A stretch of 64,000 nucleotides of DNA from Bemisia tabaci (taxonomy: Eukaryota; Arthropoda; Insecta; Hemiptera; Aleyrodidae). A model generated the notes under the pieces. It was not told the origin of the DNA and made no database searches. It saw nothing but the letters and a program-made list of their open reading frames with translations. Made by a program: the position numbers and the translations under genes. This document shows positions 55,901-64,000 of the stretch, piece by piece. Within the stretch, counting starts at the first letter, position 1. Every line of letters begins with the position of its first letter. The stretch covers positions 85,510,411-85,574,410 of the forward strand of contig NC_092793.1 in NCBI RefSeq assembly GCF_918797505.1. Direction: 5' to 3'.

Positions 55901-56637
55901 CCCTAAAAATAAGCATTGCAATGAAATTAACGACAAGGTTGTTGAAGTTCTTTTAGGTGTCTCTAAAACGTACTTCAGTGTTAACAGGCTCATTGTAGAG
56001 GAAGAGGGAGAGGCTCTCAATTTTCCCCTCGAATTCTTGGACAGTCTTAATCTTAGTGGCTTACCACCGCTTAAACTCACACTTTTGGAGGGGGTTTTTG
56101 TCATGCTTTTAAGAAACCTCAACGTTTCTAAAGGTTTATCGAATGGTACCCGATTGATCGTCTGGAAACGTTATGAAAATTGTCTTGATTTGCAGGTCAT
56201 TTCCGGCGAGAAGGCCGGTGAAAGAATTTCACTGCCAAGAATTGATTTGTCACCTGCAGACTCCTCTCTCCCTTTCACTTTTAAGAGGCGACAATTTCCA
56301 ATTCGCATTGTGTTCTGCATGACCATCATCAAAGCTAAGGGTCAAACACTGAAGCGAGTCGGCATTTATTTACCCCAAACAGTTTTTGGCCATGGTCAAC
56401 ATGTACGTTGCACTCTCACGAGCTACATCGTACAAAAATTTTGAAGTCCAAATTCTTCCCAAAGGCAACCGTACAAAAAACATCGTGCACAAAGAGGTGC
56501 TTCGATCTTTTATAAATCCCAAAAGCCTCATAGTCATTAGAAAATTATCAAAAAATAAGAATAAAAAAAAATTAAAAAATAACACACAAAAAAAAGAAAA
56601 ACTAATAATGCGAGCTTTTTATAACATTTTTCGGTAG
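52990..56637 (+). pseudogene. PIF1-like helicase of a Helitron, broken
   Basis: Fragments in order: an N-terminal stretch (ESTLRLHGFSISSFDLPE); Walker A GPGGSGKT (53,271-53,294) with a stop TAA at 53,301; ISVAWTGIAASLLPNG; a degraded Walker B (IIFWGEALMV, where families have DEA.M); MPEFIDLPTSSI-like sequence up to 53,877; then, after the foldback insertion, CAILAPKNKHCNEIN, GLSNGTRLIV, PRIDLSP, FKRRQFPIR, KGQTLKRVGIYLP and, in another frame from about 56,386, MYVALSRATSYKN. PIF1-like helicases unwind DNA during Helitron rolling-circle transposition. The stop, at least two frameshifts, a lost Asp/Glu motif and the insertion make it non-functional. Removing the insertion joins GAAA to TTTATGG and reads TEIYG, as expected for the family. 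Confidence 0.9.
53881..55838. mobile_element. Spy-like foldback element 2 (AAA/TTT, no TSD)
   Basis: The ends GGAGGGGTGGCGATTTGGGC and its complement lie between AAA (53,878-53,880) and TTT (55,839-55,841). The arms are about 840-867 bp and nearly identical; the loop (about 54,744-54,999) is unrelated AT-rich sequence with no coding signature. It is inserted in the Helitron helicase. The mirrored frames 54,466-54,834 (plus) and 54,967-55,263 (minus) follow from the palindrome. Confidence 0.85.
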
Positions 56638-56797
56638 AATGGCAGTCTCCACCCTGTAATGCAGAGAGGCAGTTAAATTTCTTGATCTTCTGCCGCAGAA
56701 TCATCATCATTATTAAATAGATTCAACTAATTGCTCCGATTCCAAATAAGCTACTGCACCACCATTGCTAGCTGTGGAGGGCGCCCGGAGCAGCTAG

Positions 56798-57505
56798 TTT
56801 GGTAATAATATTCATCGTAATTTACAACCTGAAGCCACGGCGTATCGGCTCATTTTAAGGTGCATTCTGAAAATCAGTTTTACAAGTCCAATGTCCAAAC
56901 CCAGACTTTCTTCTTTTACTATTTTTTGACCATTCTCTTTTCATTTTCGCCTCAAATCAAATGTTTTGCAGTTTCTTTGTCTTAAGTATGTGGTCCTGAA
57001 TTCATTCAAGAGTTAGAGGTTCACCATTTATTTAGTATTATAGCCTTTTGACCTCTCAAGCTTCACCAATATGATCTCATGTAGTTTGAAGTTTCTTTGG
57101 CCGAAACCAAGTGATTACACATCTGATGTGTGTCTTATGGCTCCTCAAATTCGCAGTTTAGAACTAAATCAGAGACTGCAGTTACTTAATCCAGTTCTGC
57201 TCTCTTGTTCAATGTTTGTCATAAGTGTTTGTTTGTGTCTGTTCTTTGTAAGTGACCACTGTAGTGCATACACACAGTTATGCTATCGGTACAAGTATTA
57301 TTTCTTGTTTTTTACAGTCAGGACTTTCTCTTAAGCGCAATAATTTACCAAAGAAATTCACCTAGTTGCGTAAATAATTTGGTGTGTAGATATTCTGTTA
57401 ATATCTCCTTGCGGTGATGCAAAGTTTCTGAGATCTGTCAAAAGTGGGTTTTGCATTTAGACGGTCTCTCTTGTATGACAAAATTACTGCTCTGGCAGCT
57501 TCAAA
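56798..57505 (+). repeat. dispersed repeat, doubly interrupted copy (part 2)
   Basis: Continues the match to the uninterrupted copy (about 14,980-15,665), for example GACCATTCTCTTTTCATTTT and ATGTGGTCCTGAATTCATTC, up to the AAA next to foldback element 3. Confidence 0.8.
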
Positions 57506-59139
57506 GAGGTTGTTCCAAAAACGCCGATTTTGGCCCCCCCCTGGATTTGGCTCAAACTTTGCTCAGATGTTGTACTAAGTGTCCCCGATGCTTCGGCAAA
57601 ATTTCAGCCCCCTCGGATAATTAGGGGGGAGGGGGCAGGGGGGCAAAGTTGCAATTTTTTTAAAACTTTAAAAATCGATATCTCGCGAACGGTTTGAGTG
57701 TAAGTGTTGCGGTTTGCGCTAAAAAACGTTAAAAAATATTCTCTACAAAAATATTAATGCTGTTTGCACGGTTGCGTAATTTATCGCGGTCATAAATCGA
57801 TTTTTTCGATTTTGACGTTTCGACTTTTTTTTAGTTTTTCGCCTCTCCTCTCTTTGGAATCGTTGCTACGTGAATGAAAACCTGTTGAGGTGATTCTCCA
57901 TGAAATTCTGCATCTACTTCACTTTGTTTGACCTTGGGGAAACGATTCGTTCGTGAGTTACAGCGATTTTTCTGCGCGTTACCGGTTACGCGCGGGCGGC
58001 ATATCGGCGGCGCTCCATCCCGCGCGGGCAAGGCAGAGGTTGTTTCACCGCTATAGAGCCTCATATTCATGCTGTAGGCTGTAATTATCGATATTTTCTC
58101 CTCCCACACCCTTCCCCTCCAATAAATAATTTTTTTATACTTCGTTATACAGGGTATGCCAGACCACCCGTAACAGGTCTTTTTCTCGGTTGGTTTAGGT
58201 AGTACGAAGTGGGGGACTGCGGGGTTGAACAGGGAATTGACCCCAAGGAATCAGAATTTCACGGCCCCGAAACCCCCCTAGCCACCCTCGGGGGGTAAAA
58301 GGGGGAGGCACAATGTCTCCCGACTTTTGGGATCGTGAACCCATCTTTACCTCCCAAGGGGGGCATGGGGGGTTTCGAGGCCGTGAAATTCTGATTCCTT
58401 GGGGTCAATTCCCTGTTCAACCCCGCAGTCCCCCACTTCGTACTACCTAAACCAACCGAGAAAAAGACCTGTTACGGGTGGTCTGGCATACCCTGTATAA
58501 CGAAGTATAAAAAAATTATTTATTGGAGGAGAAGGGTGTGGGAGGAGAAAATATCGATAATTACAGCCTACAGCATGAATATGAGGCTCTATAGCGGTGA
58601 AACAACCTCTGCCTTGCCCGCGCGGGATGGAGCGCCGCCGATATGCCGCCCGCGCGTAACCGGTAACGCGCAGAAAAATCGCTGTAACTCACGAACGAAT
58701 CGTTTCCCCAAGGTCAAACAAAGTGAAGTAGATGCAGAATTTCATGGAGAATCACCTCAACAGGTTTTCATTCACGTAGCAACGATTCCAAAGAGAGGAG
58801 AGGCGAAAAACTAAAAAAAAGTCGAAACGTCAAAATCGAAAAAATCGATTTATGACCGCGATAAATTACGCAACCGTGCAAACAGCATTAATATTTTTGT
58901 AGAGAATATTTTTTAACGTTTTTTAGCGCAAACCGCAACACTTACACTCAAACCGTTCGCGAGATATCGATTTTTAAAGTTTTAAAAAAATTGCAACTTT
59001 GCCCCCCTGCCCCCTCCCCCCTAATTATCCGAGGGGGCTGAAATTTTGCCGAAGCATCGGGGACACTTAGTACAACATCTGAGCAAAGTTTGGGCCAAAT
59101 CCAAGGGGGGGCCAAAATCGGCGTTTTTGGAACAACCTC
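57506..59139. mobile_element. Spy-like foldback element 3 (AAA/TTT, no TSD)
   Basis: The ends GAGGTTGTTCCAAAAACGCC and its complement are flanked by AAA (57,503-57,505) and TTT (59,140-59,142). The arms of about 790 bp meet at a ~50 bp centre near 58,300-58,350. The empty site in the paralogue (GCAGCTTTAAATTAATAC) has the same length as the joined flanks (GCAGCTTC-AAA-TTT-ATAC), so no base was duplicated. The two identical 92-codon frames (57,831-58,109 minus; 58,536-58,814 plus) are mirror images produced by the palindrome, not genes. Confidence 0.88.
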
Positions 59140-59360
59140 TTTATACTTTGATCTCTGATTCATCACTTAATGACACTCGTGCGGTGTCATTTATCTTTAA
59201 TCAGTTCAAAGCTATTTCGACAATGAATCATCAAAGGTCCGATTTAAGAAGGAATTTTCTGGTGTGTGCTGCGGCTGAACCGACATCACAACTCTCGAAA
59301 GCATCAACTTTTGAAAATTTATCAGGAAGTGGTAATGGTAAGTGGAAATCATGTTAGTGC
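59140..59360 (+). repeat. dispersed first-exon-like repeat, copy 4
   Basis: After foldback element 3 the repeat continues as AATCAGTTCAAAGC to GGTAAGTGG. It reads NQFKAISTMNHQ, RRNFLVCAAAEPTSQLSKAS and FENLSGSG up to a donor-like GGTAAGT, the best preserved reading of the three copies. This could be a duplicated first exon or part of a transposon gene. Confidence 0.55.
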
Positions 59361-60546
59361 TTGCTTCTTTCATAAGCAAATTGTACGCTTAAAATTTCAA
59401 AATCTACTCACCTGCATGCATATTTGAAGAGGAATACGACATGATATGTAGCAGGCTACACTTCATCCATTAATAATACATAAAGAGCTTGATGCAAAAA
59501 CGGCTTTTTTCGCCCCCCCTCTGGAAGTTCTTCATACTTTGTCTATTGATTACTCATACTTGAGCGCTTCTTTTCCCAAATTTTCAGACTCCCAAAAACT
59601 TTTGGGGGGGGGGGGGGGGGGGGGTTGAAGTCAAAACCTGTGAACCTCGATATCTCTTGAGCAAAGAAAGATATCGAGGTCCGGTTTGGACGAAAAATCG
59701 TCTAAAATTGCATTCTTTAAGATTCTAAAGGTTGAAATCCCGATATCACATTTTTAAGTGAACATATGTGCTTTTTTCCAGTTTTTAGGTCTAGAAAATT
59801 TCTTTTAAACGAAAAATTTACAAAGATCTCAATTTTTTATTTGAACCAAAACCAGTTTTTTTAAATTGTTCGTCTTTTTCCGCATCCAACGAGTGGTCCA
59901 TTAAGCTGGGGAACCAAACGGTTCCGGAGTTATGATCGATTGAAGTTTCCGCTCAACGCGCGCCGACCGATTTTCGCGCGCAAAAAAGTCGGATTTGACT
60001 GTTATTAGATCAGATTGAATGTTCAAACTGAGCAACATGCTTTATTAGGGACTCTTGAGGGTCGATGAGTTCAGAAAATACCGATACTTCCAAAAAATTC
60101 ACGTTTTTGTGTATTTTCCGAAGGTAATACACTATTGCGTTCTCCCCTGATGTCAGATCTGGACCAAAGACCATGTAATGAGCATCGATCATGGATCGTA
60201 GATTACGAATATGAATGCCGTTTGAATTCATGTTTATATGTATATTTATAAATATATTTATTTATATATCTGTTTATTTATGTATGTATTTCCGACTCAT
60301 CGTGGTTTTTCCGATTTTTGCTTGGCTATATTTCCCTCATTTTAAAAAATTTCCGCGTGAAACTTTTGCGATGTAAAGAAGAGGAACAGGACTACCATTC
60401 TGCGAAAAAAAAATGGAGATCGAAGTATTACATTTCGAATGGTGGGGGCGAGAAGTGGGGGGAGGTTCACTTTTGTGGGCGCGATAACTCGCGCAAATTA
60501 AAAGGTTTCTCCCCGAAATTTTTACAGAAGGAAGATCTTACTTAGT

Positions 60547-61402
60547 CATGGACCAATAGAATAAATAAGGACTCCCAACTCCCTATGCTACCCTGTGTTA
60601 AAAACCGTTAACGCGCGCTCGCAGCGAACCTGGCAGAGGGTGCGGTGAACTAACGCCGCAGCGGTCCACGATCGTACCCCTATAGTATGTTATTCCATGC
60701 AATGTTCTTTGTTTATCTATGATTTATTTATTTGTGTAGATACTTTAATACATTTTACTTTCGCAAACTAATGAAATTGTATAGATACATACCTTCGGCA
60801 GAGGTCAATGCGAAAGACTTTGATTTGAAGTATCTTATCAAAACACGAGCAAAGATGATTCAGTCAACTTCTGACGCAGAATCAAAGAGACTTGCTAATA
60901 ATCAAATTAAAGGTAATGCTTGAAGTCAAGTATCTTTGATTTTGTGACACTCAGTTGATTTTTATCAGTACAACACTATTTCTCACTAAAAAGATTTCAC
61001 TTAACAGAGAGGCGCCTTCGGCTAAAAGTACAATCCTGATTCCTGCTGCACACTACATACACACTTCCTTTGGCTTTCTCAACAGCAGTTGCTGCTGAGT
61101 AAAACGGTTAGAAATAACACTTCACATTAATACCAGATTATGTACACGAAGACTGACGAAGATTGAAATGAAAATGGGAAACTTTTCACACTAAACTCTT
61201 CAAAACTGCAGGGCGACCACGAGGATACGAGGATCTAGAAACTTCTATGAGCACTACTGAGTGATAAGCCTAAATAGGTGGTGCATGGAAATATAAACAG
61301 GAAGACCCAATCATCGGTTTAGTTCACTACACCCTCTGCCAGGGAGCGCTGATGTCAGCGCTAACCGGAGTTGGGGGTCCTTATTTATTCTCTTGGTCCA
61401 TG
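60547..61402. mobile_element. nested TIR element (CATGGACCAA ends, ACTTAGT TSD)
   Basis: The ends CATGGACCAATAGAATAAAT and the complement of CATGGACCAAGAGAATAAAT enclose 856 bp. ACTTAGT is repeated at 60,540-60,546 and 61,403-61,409 (7 bp, or 5 bp CTTAG if TCATGG is the true end). CATG-type ends recall P-like elements, but those make 8-bp duplications, so the superfamily is open. It carries an exon-like segment. Confidence 0.75.
60740..60912 (+). CDS. exon-like open segment inside the nested element, unknown
   Basis: 173 bp between TTTATTTATTTGTGTAG (good acceptor) and AAAG/GTAATG (good donor), open in one frame with phase 1 at both ends. The peptide (YRYIPSAEVNAKDFDLKYLI, then KTRAKMIQSTSDAESKRLAN) has ordinary amino-acid composition unlike the neighbouring repeats. 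I do not recognise the family. It may be a remnant exon of the element's own transposase or a captured host exon. Confidence 0.4.
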
Positions 61403-61510
61403 ACTTAGTTCTGGGCTGGTATTAAATTTGAGCCAAATCGGTCGAGCCGTTTGAAAATGGCGAGCTTTGAAAGTTTTAGCCGGGGGTGTGCGGCAAAAGG
61501 AGGGAAGCCG

Positions 61511-61713
61511 CAGAGTGGGTCACGACCTGAAAATTGGTGGACAAGACGGCAATGTTGTCGCACAGTGGGTCACGAACTGAAAAGTGGTGGATAAGACGGC
61601 ATGTTGTCGTACAATGGGTCACGAACTGATGAAATGATGGCTATATTGCCGCATAGTGGGTTACAGACTGAGAATTAGTGGACAAGACGGCAATGTTGTC
61701 GCACAGTGGGTTA
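61511..61713. repeat. ~50-bp tandem repeat, four units
   Basis: Units of the form AGTGGGTCACGAACTGA, then GTGGACAAGACGGCAATGTT near 61,513, 61,565, 61,615 and 61,658, with a partial fifth unit. The third is the most diverged. Confidence 0.85.
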
Positions 61714-61984
61714 TGGAGATTCATCCATCGTCATTCAAGCTTGCCACAGCGTTTGTTGACATTTTTTCATATCAGACATTACATGAGGATTGTTGTTGCA
61801 ATCTGGCGACGTGAAGTCCTTATTCGAATAATCAATGCCTCCAACAGTGTAAACGTAAGTCCAACCTCCAAAGATTGATGGCTCCCCGCCCCCGCCCCTC
61901 CCTTCGGAAAATACACTCTTCCCGCGGTGGACGCGCGAGTCACTTAAAAGACAGAACAATTGAGGTCGGACAATCAAACTAAAA

Positions 61985-62060
61985 AACGCGCGCGTCCTGG
62001 AGGGGCAAAGCCCCCCCCCCAAAAACCGGCGCGGAGCGAAGCGGAGCGCCGGTTTTTTAA
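61985..62060. repeat. GC-rich hairpins with C run
   Basis: AACCGGCGC and GCGCCGGTT form a stem around GAGCGAAGCGGA (about 62,024-62,056), preceded by a 10-C run at 62,011-62,020. The look resembles rolling-circle element ends, but no CTRR terminus is clear. Confidence 0.55.
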
Positions 62061-62723
62061 AATTGCAGCTTCGGACAGGACCACTGCGGAGCTGTAATTT
62101 AAAAACGTAAATTATTTGGAAGTATCTGTAATTTCTGAACTCAGCGACCCTCAAGAGTCCCTAATAAAGCATTTTGCTCAGTTTGAACATTCAATCTGAT
62201 CTAATAACAGTCAAATCCGACTTTTTTGCGCGCGAAAATCGGTTGGCGCGCGTTGAGCGGAAACTTCAATCGATCATAACTCCGGAACCGTTTGGTTCTC
62301 CGGCTTAATGGACCACTCGTTGGATGCGGAAAAAGACGAACAATTTAAAAAAACTGGCTTTGGTTCAAATAAAAAATTGAGATCTTTGTAAATTTTTCGT
62401 TTAAAAGAAATTTTCTAGACCTAAAAACTGGAAAAAGCACATATGTTGACTTAAAAATGTAATATCGGGATTTCGACCTTTAGAATCTTAAAGTATGCAA
62501 TTTTAGACGATTTTTCGTCCAAACCGGACCTCGATATCTTTCTTTCTTCAAGAGATATCGAGGTTCACAGGTTTTGACTTCCGCCCCCTTAGCTCCCCCC
62601 CAAAATTTGTTGGGGGTCTGAAAATTTGGGAAAAGAAGCACTCAAGTATGAGTAATCAATAGACAAAGTATGAAGAACTTCCAGAGGGGGGGCGAAAAAA
62701 GCCGTTTTTGCATCAAGCTCTTT

Positions 62724-64000
62724 TTCTTGAGAGCATTCTTAGGAAACTTCCACAACTTTTAGTTTTGTTCCTGAGACAAAATTTTGAGATGACTCTGCTG
62801 GTATTCCCAGTGTCTTTTCAGAATTTTTGTACTTCATAGATATATCATCAAATACTTAAGTATCAACAGATATTGTACAAGATAGAAAAGGGGTGGGTGC
62901 AAAATCGACAATAATTCCCCCCTCATGGATGTTGACCAATTTTCAGCATGTCATTCCTCACTATGGGATACGCCTTTTCCCAAAATTTCAAGGCCTGAAA
63001 TGAATTTCTTTCCGCGTGGCAGCGTTGCCAAGTTGAAAACCGTCGAGTTCCATATCTTTTGAACGAAAAGAGATATTGAGGTGCGGTTTGCGTTAAAATT
63101 CTCCAAAAATTGCGTTCTTTTGAAATATGTACTCAGTTTGATCGTTTAGGTGATTTCAGATTGCAATGATGCTATTTTTCACACTTTCTTAAGGGTAAAG
63201 TTGTTTTCAACCCTAGTATATCGTCAAACGCCGGATTCTCGATTCGAAAAAAGAAATGTTCATTGTATTATTCGTACTTTTCCATTTCTTTTGATATATT
63301 ATAGCTCCCAGGGAAACGATTGGTAAGGGAGATATGAGCAATTTAAGTTTACGCTTCGCGCGCGCCGACTGGAATCCGGGCGCCGCTCGCCGCTCTGAGT
63401 CGTCTGTACACTCCCTTCCTTGAGCTTCAAGAGGTCATTCCTATGTATTTTTTTGCGTACTTTCCATTTCTGGCCTTTGAAAAGGGCTCCGATAAATTTT
63501 TAGGGGCCTTGCGGACCATTGTTGCCATTTTTGGCTCGTATTTCGGGGTTCTTCCCTATTTTACTTACAATTCTACTGAAAAACTTAATTTAAACGGAAA
63601 ACTGTGTGCTTAGATCAGGGAAAGAACGTTAATAAAAAATAAAATTTCATGTATAAATTTCTCCTTCGTTGCCAAATTTTCGCGAAAAATCGTACCAAAG
63701 AGCCAAATATTTGAAAAATTGGATAAATCCCCACGCCATGGTTTATGAAAGTGGGGCATGGCTTTCATATTGACGTACTTACGTAACAGATCTTACCTAT
63801 TTATACAACATATTAAAAGAGCATAGTTGTATTTGGATTCCCACGATCCGAAAATTGTCTCTGAAATGGATTTCTCACATCCGAATAAACCAATGTTCCG
63901 AGTTTCAGCTTAATTTATCAATTTTTGGAGCTTCGAGACCACGTTTTGTAAGGCTAACAATACGTCAAGGGTCACAAACGTATTTCATCTATTTGCTTCT
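62724..64000. other. unassigned; possible start of a fifth Spy-like element
   Basis: GATAGAAAAGGGGTGGGTGC near 62,881 offers an AAA flank followed by a GGGGTGG-type end. Inside, GAGATATTGAGGTGCGGTTTG (near 63,070) and TTTTTTGCGTACTTTCCATTT (near 63,448) resemble the arms of elements 4 and 2. The other end would lie outside the window. No gene. Confidence 0.4.

Larger units (their letters stand above)
51498..56797 (+). mobile_element. Helitron with PIF1-like helicase remnant (5.3 kb, interrupted)
   Basis: The 5' end TCCTATATATTAAAATGC follows A at 51,497, and the 3' end GGAGCAGCTAG at 56,797 precedes T. The uninterrupted paralogue reads CCAAGCA/TTAGACAATGATATTC at the same place, while here the flanks read CCAAGCA and TTTGGTAATAATATTC, so the element entered between A and T with no duplication. 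Inside are ~172-bp tandem repeats (51,540-52,000), a field of AAACATTTT palindromes (52,130-52,930), a broken helicase (about 52,990-56,637) and a 1,958-bp foldback insertion. No Rep HUH domain was recognised. Confidence 0.88.
59485..62720. mobile_element. Spy-like long-TIR element 4 (AAA/TTT, no TSD)
   Basis: The ends GAGCTTGATGCAAAAACGGC and its complement lie between AAA (59,482-59,484) and TTT (62,721-62,723). The arms of about 570-580 bp (to about 60,060 and from about 62,145) share a GATATCGAGGTCCGGTTTGG block. A 21-G run (59,604-59,624) lies in the left arm only. The 2.1-kb interior holds a nested TIR element (60,547-61,402), a ~50-bp tandem repeat and a GC hairpin. No transposase is visible. 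Confidence 0.83.

Noticed and set aside
57831..58814. Two identical 92-codon frames on opposite strands as a duplicated gene pair
   Set aside because: They are mirror images created by the palindrome. No family signature is present, and the frame runs through the foldback arms.
60547..61402. Firm assignment of the nested element to the P superfamily
   Set aside because: The CATG-type ends are suggestive, but the flanking repeat is 7 or 5 bp, not the 8 bp expected, and no transposase is present.
53881..62720. Palindromes as assembly or library artefacts
   Set aside because: The arms differ by scattered substitutions and small indels, the centres are unique, and two insertions have clean paralogous empty sites.

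Overview
**Organism and character.** The window looks like nuclear DNA of an arthropod, most likely an insect; a sap-feeding hemipteran is plausible but not shown. The reasons are AT-rich sequence, very sparse spliced genes with large introns, and dense layered DNA transposons: Helitrons, foldback elements resembling the Spy group, hAT-like MITEs, a Harbinger remnant and LINE fragments. There are no operons, ribosome binding sites, CRISPR arrays or complete tRNA/rRNA genes. Nearly all short open frames are chance frames inside repeats.

**Host genes.** (1) A complete five-exon minus-strand homologue of C2orf69 (UPF0565) spans 5,021-33,731. Its exons lie at 33,585-33,731, 33,039-33,166, 27,571-27,757, 13,080-13,326 and 5,021-5,223, and join in phase through GT-AG introns into about 303 codons carrying the family signatures GFSKG, WLEGGH and HVTPYQ. 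Its three large introns hold most of the transposons of the left half. (2) An intronless minus-strand two-pore-domain potassium channel ORF lies at 44,416-45,447. The filter-entry threonine of both pore loops is replaced, by Met and by Lys. (3) A weak candidate exon of unknown nature lies at 4,611-4,822, minus strand.

**Mobile DNA, left to right.** 0-22 kb: a dispersed first-exon-like repeat; a large inverted-repeat pair enclosing a foldback element (6,770-8,718); a 616-621 bp MITE family (three copies); a PIF/Harbinger remnant (12,228-12,920); two more inverted-repeat pairs; and a non-autonomous Helitron (16,252-17,101). 22-33 kb: an RT remnant, a TIR element studded with a 16-bp motif (24,258-25,764), a second element that repeats its terminal motif internally (28,259-29,262), a cluster of five short hairpins (30,243-30,433) and a partial Helitron. 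36-42 kb: a Helitron 5' end, a TIR element filled by ~204-bp tandem repeats, a 312-bp MITE with an 8-bp duplication, and a Helitron nested exactly in another Helitron. 42-51 kb: a 5'-truncated LINE with an 11-bp target duplication, a large palindrome and more hAT-like MITEs. 51-64 kb: a degenerate autonomous-type Helitron (51,498-56,797) with a PIF1-like helicase pseudogene, and three foldback elements; one sits inside the helicase and the last contains another nested element.

**Main result.** Four long-inverted-repeat elements (6,770-8,718; 53,881-55,838; 57,506-59,139; 59,485-62,720) each lie exactly between AAA and TTT without target duplication, the hallmark described for Spy transposons. 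Two are supported by reconstructed empty sites within this window. The Helitron at 51,498-56,797 likewise has a paralogous empty site showing insertion between A and T. No transposase for the foldback family is visible here, so its mobilising enzyme lies elsewhere.
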